Positions 58,510-64,000 of a stretch of DNA of 64,000 nucleotides are shown piece after piece. The notes below the pieces were generated by a model. It saw nothing but the letters and a program-made list of their open reading frames with translations. It did no database searches and was not told the DNA's origin. Each line of letters opens with the position of its first letter. Positions within the stretch are counted from its first letter, which is position 1. The translations under genes were made by a program, and so were the position numbers. Source of the stretch: Cliona cf. orientalis (taxonomy: Eukaryota > Porifera > Demospongiae > Clionaida > Clionaidae); the NCBI GenBank assembly GCA_963930775.1, contig OZ005689.1, positions 29,403,079 to 29,467,078 on the forward strand, given 5' to 3'.

Positions 58510-59794
58510 TTACTTCAGTGATTTTAGTGTTCCTAGGATCCTTCTCTTTTCTTCATCAAACTCTTGTTGAGTTAATACACCATCCTCCAACAAATCCTTC
58601 ACTTTTTTCAGATCTTCCAGACAGCCTCGTCGTAGCTGCGCAGCCTTTAAAGGTGACATTTGAGCTGGTACAGACGCACATGAGCTGCTACCTGTGGACT
58701 GAATCATTTTAACAACAGCTGTTGCAGCTCCAGTCAAGGCATCAGTAACACTCTCCTTTTTAGGTTTGGAAGATGAACCAGTTATTAAAGGAATGTTGGG
58801 TGGAGTATCATAATAATCATGATGGCCAGACTGAATTAGACGTGCCCACAGCCGTAGTTTAGGTGCAGTCATATCTTGATGCTTCGCTTTAAGTTGCTTG
58901 AATATGTCATCTACTTCTTCAAGCTGTTCACGTCTCGTACTCGTGACACTAGAACGTGACTTCTTTGCTGGTGGTGAAGGATCATTCTCATCTTGCTCAG
59001 TTTTCCCCTCACACCAAAGATTGATGGTCTTAGAACCTTTATCAGCAGATGAGTACATAGTCTGCAAGTCACGAGCTTCAAAAATCCAGCGCTTAGTACT
59101 TCCCCGTCCCTCAAAGTATCCAATTTTAAACTGAAGACTGGTAGGAAGGTCATTTGGAAAGTGCTCGACCAGCTTTTCTTTTAGACTATCAGGAGTGTCA
59201 AATCGACCCCTTACATCATGCCATGCCCGTACCACATAATCACTTTTTTCTTTGGGTTAATAATGCGAACAAAATAGGAAAATTGAGCAGTAGGTTCTTC
59301 TTCATTAGACGAATCACTAGGAGCTGGTGAGCCTGCATATGCATGCAAATATATTAAAGTTACATAGCTGAAGTTTGTAACTATATGATTGGGTGAGATG
59401 CATTCTCTGTACCACGATTAAAGAGTGACCTTGTATTCAATAAGCATCCCGGCCCCCAAATAAAAACGTGCATGGGCATTATTTAGAGTGACCGGCCCTG
59501 CCTCGTACATGTACATGCATGTACCAGCCTACCCTCCCTACCATGCCCAAGCCTAGTCAAAAGTAAATTACCTACACTGATGAATGGCTTAGTACCCAGC
59601 TCATATTATATTATAATTATAAACTTACATGGCCGCCTATTTTCACTGTGACCACCATGTATGGAGGGAGGTGATCGACTCCCACTTGCGTATGGCCCGA
59701 AAGAATACGGATAAGCTGATGGATACCAGAGCTGAGAGTAAGATGAAGGATACCAGTCACCGGGGCCCCAGTCTTGTGGCGGAAAGTCAGTCAT
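58510..59794 (-). CDS. Accessory gene of the Tc1-type element, two exons, unknown function
   Basis: Exon 1 (59794-59629) starts MTDFPPQDWGPGDWYPSSYS, is Tyr/Pro/Ser-rich and ends at donor GTAAGT. Exon 2 (59332-58510) joins in phase 1. It reads SPAPSDSSNEEEPTAQFSYF, then a compact alpha/beta-like region (VVRAWHDVRGRFDTPDSLK, FKIGYFEGRG, DLQTMYSS, INLWCEG). A basic linker PPAKKSRSS follows, then LRLWARLIQSGHHDYYDTPP, and a C-terminal helix pair LKDLLEDG-LTQQEFDEEKR that resembles a SHOCT domain. One base is missing or extra in an A-run at about 59244-59256, so this copy is frameshifted between the two parts of exon 2. The N-terminal fold could be ubiquitin- or PB1-like (inference). It is convergent with, and 160 bp from, the transposase gene. 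Confidence 0.7.
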
Positions 59795-60789
59795 TTTCCA
59801 GCACTAGCAAGCTATAGCTATGCTCAAACAAACTGCATGGCGCTTCAATTGCGTCATAGGTATTGCATCTGATTGGTCAATTTCTAATTAAATTTTGTGC
59901 GCGCAAGGGTGCGGTCCATCATGGCTCCATATAAGGAATGCTATCTATGCGCATGCGCAATACCTAGCATTTGGCCAGTCCGGGTAGCGTTCCATATAAG
60001 GAAGGCAATACAGTTAGCCAATGCAATGTTGCAAGATTTCTGCAATCCTCTGTATTATAAAACTACTTGATCTTAACCTATCTAGCCTCTCAACTTGATC
60101 TCTAGTCCTCTCTTTATATGCCGCCTAGCTGACTAACTAGCTAACTGCAGCTCATTCGTCATGTGACCGAGTGGCCATGCCCACTTCAATAATTTAGTTT
60201 TTGAGCAATTCTGGTCAAAATCGAGCAAGTCAGACGGTCTCTACTGCTGAAAACAACACAGGTAAGCTACTAAACATAGCGCATGTCACAATAGTAGGAT
60301 AATAAAACAATAAGAGCGAGAATATGATCGCTCGCTATTGTTTACTTGGCACGGTCGGTCATATGACCACCGTAGTTACCATAGAAACAAGTTCATGAAT
60401 ATGATTAACGCTTGCCCGTACGTGACCCAGGCCTTAACTACGCTGAGAGCACTGTATATGATAGTTGAATAGGGAACTTGATGGCACAATCAATGTCAAT
60501 CATGGAGTAAGCTTACCGTATAACAACAGGTACTTTTTCAGAGTGCATAGAGATAGTTTGTGTGATGGATGGTAGCTACAACACAAAAGTATTTGCGTTG
60601 CATCATAGATAATGGTTGCATTGCTTGCAGCTGTAGAGAAACAGAAGTATCGCAATCCTGAACTCGGTAAACACGGCACTGTGCAGGATTTCCTAGGAAA
60701 GTGATTAGCTATATTCAATGATTTAAAAGAAATTGCCATGTATTATTATATACTACATACAACGAAAAATATTTTCTTATATAGTCCAT

Positions 60790-61120
60790 GTCATTACATG
60801 AGGGCATGGATACGCATCTTGGATGCGCATGGTTGCTATGAACGCGCTGTGCGGGCGGAGAGAAAGTCTGCAATACAAGGCTCGGGATTGGTCAGAACTG
60901 TAGGGCCGTGTGCACAAAGAAGAGTGGCCTTAATGCCTCGGGCCATAGCTACAGCTAGAGACGCATTGTCAAACGATCGGCACGAAAGCGCCGCACGTTT
61001 CAAAAGGACTGCTAAGCATTGTCGAACTATCGGCGTGAAAGCGACATGCATTTCGAGAGGCTTGCTAAGCAGGCGCTGGCGCTAGCCACCGAGCCTCAAG
61101 CGAAACGAGAGGCGAAGTCT
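60790..61120 (-). repeat. GC-rich dispersed repeat
   Basis: Inverted relative of 6490-6720, sharing cgccgcacgttt, ccaccgagcctc and ggccgtgtgcaca in complement. Its first 110 bp also match about 25740-25880. The 115-codon frame over it is not conserved in the other copies. Confidence 0.55.
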
Positions 61121-61806
61121 GTTCATCATACCTGTAAGTAGTCCGGTAGCAATGTTTGAGCAGAGCAATAACGTTGCCATCGCACACTTACAATGTAGTT
61201 GGAGGTGCTTGCTATGAGGGGTGTGGCCTCTGCAACCGCTTCCATCTGCGCATGTGCACGGTACTAATGGGCCGCAATTTTGCCTAGGCAGGATACTATT
61301 TGTCAATGTGCATGAACTACGTCTGTATGTTTTGTGAGAATGTACTGTTGTTAAATAGATGATCATGCATGCTAGCCACATTATCCAATGATTGTAACAT
61401 TAAACATACTTGTACATGTATACAAAAACAGGAAGACTTCAGCCTCAGGCTTACTACTGGCTACCTAATTTGGCACAGTATTCTAAAAAGAAAGGCCATA
61501 ATATTATAAAGGCATTATTTTAACATCAGAGTCACCCTAATCATAAGATGCCCACTTATTATATTATATAGTGGGCATCTTACCTCCTGAGCTCGTTATC
61601 TTCAAAGACACTGCCTATATATATGTGGGCCATATCAGTAGATTTACAGCTGACATCGTTCTCAGCTGCTATCTGCATGAAATGAAGAAAGATTCAATTG
61701 ATAAAACTTGCCGACGTTTCGATTAGATGCTCTGGGCAAAAGTGAAGCGAGATGCGAAAAGCTGGTACTCTTATAGGCGTGGCTACTGTGCTCGCACACT
61801 TGGTAT

Positions 61807-62288
61807 GGCCTTCATTTTGACCCACCTAGTCGGCCCAGCTGCCGTACCCGGAGTCCGTTGCTATGGGCACTAATTAGAATTCTCTACCTAGATACAGCTA
61901 GATTCATCGAACTACTGTACGGTCGCTCACCCTTTTAGCTTCTTGGGCATCGAACAATCGGCTGTCATTGTCAACAATGAAATTCAATTCTTGCTCAATC
62001 TGTACGTTCATTTCAAACGGCTCCGCCCAGGTCCATTTAATTGATTTCCGGGTCACGCGTAGTATGCGGAAACGCCGTACGCGTGCATAGCAATGCCTTT
62101 AAACCGTAATTTCTCGATTATTGGGGGTGTGGCACGATCGCAAACAAAGCGCTGTATCTTCACAACGAAGCGCGCAATCTGCCTAAGTCTTGAATGCGGG
62201 TCAGCTCTATGGTAGAGCTTATCAACCATGCATCAAACTCAATTTTCAGAAAAAATCCCATATGGAGGGTTTTCCCAAATCAGGTCAC
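61807..62288 (-). mobile_element. F1 element, copy g, one end missing
   Basis: It starts abruptly inside the family at ttcattttgacccacc and runs to the right end ggtcac at 62288. The flank beyond is AATT. On the minus strand the exon-like stretch stays open (EPFEMNVQIEQELNFIVDND) with one three-base deletion (RLFDAQEAKR) before the GTGAGC donor. Confidence 0.85.
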
Positions 62289-62321
62289 AATTGGTAACAG
62301 TGACATCAAATAAGCTAAGAA

Positions 62322-62580
62322 GTGGTAGATGTATTTACAAAATTTTCTGCTGTGTTTCCTGCACTCGTAGTATCCTCTCATTTGATCTCTCTTATCGACT
62401 CCTCCCATAAAGCTATTGTAAAGGATGGTGGATCTGGGAACCATCTATCAGTTTCCTCGGAACGTCTCCAACATCTGATGGTTGATAGTTGGTACCATTA
62501 TCATCATGACCTTCCTGTCCTGCCAAGCCGAAGCAGACACTTTGCCCGTCTGCACTGCAGTGAATTCTCCCCTGTCGAGT
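62322..62580 (+). other. Possible exon of unknown gene
   Basis: An 86-codon frame (MVDVFTKFSAVFPALVVSSH onward, ending CSEFSPVE) reaches a GTAAGT donor at 62580. No domain is recognised and no partner exon seen. Because it abuts F1-g, it may be transposon-flanking host sequence. Confidence 0.25.
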
Positions 62581-62954
62581 AAGTAAATCGGCATTGCAAA
62601 AAATTCGTACTTGAGCAGCTCAGTGAGGGAATTCACTACTCATGATCCAAGACCTTTCTCAGGTGAGGCAGTTTTGCTTCAAATTTTGGAAAGTAACCAT
62701 CGGCATATATCGTTTGGGTGAAAACTTTGCTGATAGGTGGTTGATAATTGGACAAACCTTTCCAAGTTTATCATATTATACTGGAGAGCCCTGTGGTACA
62801 AGTGTTTCATTTTTGACAAAGTGGAGGTAACTGTTGATGTCGCGGAAGCGGTCCCTTGTAATTCTGTCTGCTATGGTTAAATAGTGAAGGGAAGGATCGC
62901 TTTTTTTTTTTCAAGGAGACCACACACTAAGCAAAAAAATTGTCCAGAAACCAC

Positions 62955-63450
62955 ATTGTTGAGGTCAGTGGACCAAAGTGGCCAACTGGTTTTTTGAGTC
63001 AAGATACATAAAAACGGCCACACTGTTGCTCTGCACATGGAATTTTAGTTTTCAACGTGAAAAAATATAGAAATTTATTACCTTGGATCAAAATGGCCGT
63101 TTCACCCAAACCATTGTGGTCCATAATTTTTCAAATTTTATTATGTTGGACCAAAGTGGCCAACAGATTTTCAGTGAAAATGCAACAGGCATAGACTTGC
63201 TGTTGCTCTCCATCTGGAACTCAGGCTTCCAGGTGTACAAAATTTGAATTTTGAATCACCTTGGACCAAACTGGCCATTCAATTTTGTGTATTTTTCTCT
63301 CCCAAAATCCATGTTTTATTATGTTGGACCAAAGTGGCCACTCAAATTCTGTGCTGAAATCCAGAATTTATTATGTTGGACCAAAGTGGCCACTCTAGTT
63401 CTGTGCTGAAATCAAGAATTTATTATGTTGGACCAAAGTGGCCATTCACT
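62955..63450 (+). repeat. Minisatellite based on ttggaccaaagtggcca
   Basis: The core recurs near 62967, 63089, 63155, 63260, 63325, 63375 and 63430. The last units (about 53 bp, with ctgtgctgaaatc and gaatttattatg) are nearly identical and the earlier ones longer and more diverged. No coding frame is maintained. Confidence 0.9.
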
Positions 63451-63863
63451 CATGTAACACCAATTGTCCCTTAATCAAACACACTTAATTGGAAAAATCA
63501 CTAATGTTTGAGTGTGGTGTTATAAACCACATGCATGCCTTCATGTAGTCAAATCACACAAGCAATGTGCTGAATGGTCAACAATGACATGCATGTGTAC
63601 CACCATTGATCACTGTACATGCATGATATAGTTAATATTATTATGCACCTGTCAACGTGATGCCCCACTATCCCCCTCCCGGGCGAAACCAAGGGGTACC
63701 AAGGGGATTTTACAGGAGAGGCTGGACCTAGGGTGGGGCTTTTGACTTTTCCGTACACGTTGTGGTAAACTATTTGTAAATTAAGGGGTGTGGCTCGCGA
63801 GACTACCGCGTACCGTATATTGCGCGGTACCGTACGTATACCATTGATTACCACGTGGTAAAA

Positions 63864-64000
63864 ATGGCCAAGCAAGTTCTTGTGCGAGTTGGTGAAAATA
63901 GTCGACCGGTGACCATCGAACCTGGAGACTTGTCGTCCTCGGACATCGAGAGACTGAAGCAGTCGATTTATAAGTGTTTTGACGTTGTTCTCAAGGTAGA
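63864..64000 (+). CDS. First exon of an unknown gene, runs off the window
   Basis: The frame starts at an ATG in the context aaaATGG and reads MAKQVLVRVGENSRPVTIEP, then GDLSSSDIERLKQSIYKCF and DVVLK. A donor-like GTAGA follows at 63996, so the exon may end there. The base composition is more coding-like than upstream. The start VLVRV..SRPVTI could be the first strands of a ubiquitin-like fold (inference). Upstream 63780-63860 has GC-rich gcgcggtaccgtacg that could be promoter. It may be a host gene or another transposon gene. Confidence 0.5.
   Translation, partial: MAKQVLVRVGENSRPVTIEPGDLSSSDIERLKQSIYKCFDVVLKV

Larger units (their letters stand above)
57254..60052. mobile_element. Complete two-gene Tc1/mariner-type transposon
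   Basis: Inverted repeats of about 75 bp start CAGAGGGTTGCAGAAATCTT on the left and CAGAGGATTGCAGAAATCTT on the complement of the right. Both also share ccttccttatatggaacg at their inner ends. The flanks are TA (57252-57253 and 60053-60054). Inside, a plus-strand transposase (57395-58346) and a minus-strand spliced gene (59794-58510) converge. At 2.8 kb it is longer than typical single-gene Tc1/mariner elements because of the second gene. Confidence 0.92.

Noticed and set aside
60738-61085. 115-codon frame on the plus strand
   Set aside because: Lies on a GC-rich dispersed repeat; the frame is not kept in the other copies.

Overview
This window looks like a repeat-dense, intron-bearing animal genome. 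GT-AG introns of 60-300 bp interrupt the coding regions, there are no bacterial operons or ribosome-binding sites, and A/T-rich non-coding DNA is studded with acatgtacatgtac-type runs. A marine invertebrate such as a sponge or cnidarian is the best guess (inference only; no marker gene fixes the species). Almost everything recognisable is a mobile element. The only candidate host exon is the first exon of an unknown gene at the right edge.

Layout. (1) 1-16.6 kb: two highly similar copies of a 5-6 kb segment (1-5268 and 10624-16607) flank a spacer. The second copy carries two extra small hAT-like insertions, and the first copy shows the empty sites. (2) 17.5-22.4 kb: an intact minus-strand gene of three exons (about 1183 codons). 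It fuses a Mutator-like DDE transposase region, two zinc knuckles, a Ulp1/C48 SUMO-protease domain and a PHD finger. (3) 22.4-36.6 kb: palindromic MITEs, a decayed Helitron Rep gene (HUH and two-tyrosine motifs) broken by MITEs, and a four-unit tandem array of about 390 bp units. (4) 37.97-44.41 kb: a complete but inactivated Ginger-type transposon with TGTCG inverted repeats and a CCGT target duplication. Its multi-exon gene ends in a Ulp1 domain plus PHD stub that match those of the Mutator-like gene. (5) 45.9-47.5 kb: a decayed multi-exon DDE transposase. (6) 48.34-50.88 kb: an intact 738-codon hAT transposase in a complete element. (7) 57.25-60.05 kb: a complete Tc1/mariner-type element with two convergent genes, a DD34E transposase (one frameshift) and a spliced accessory gene. 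(8) The last kilobases hold MITE copies and a minisatellite.

Two non-autonomous families (F1, about 660 bp; F2, about 415 bp) share GTGACC termini and 4-bp A/T-only target duplications. Both the Ginger and the intact hAT element sit inside F1 copies. F1 copies carry an exon-like coding stretch with a splice donor that stays in frame in most copies. The most notable biology is the same Ulp1-PHD cassette on two unrelated transposase types, and a Tc1-like element with an accessory gene.
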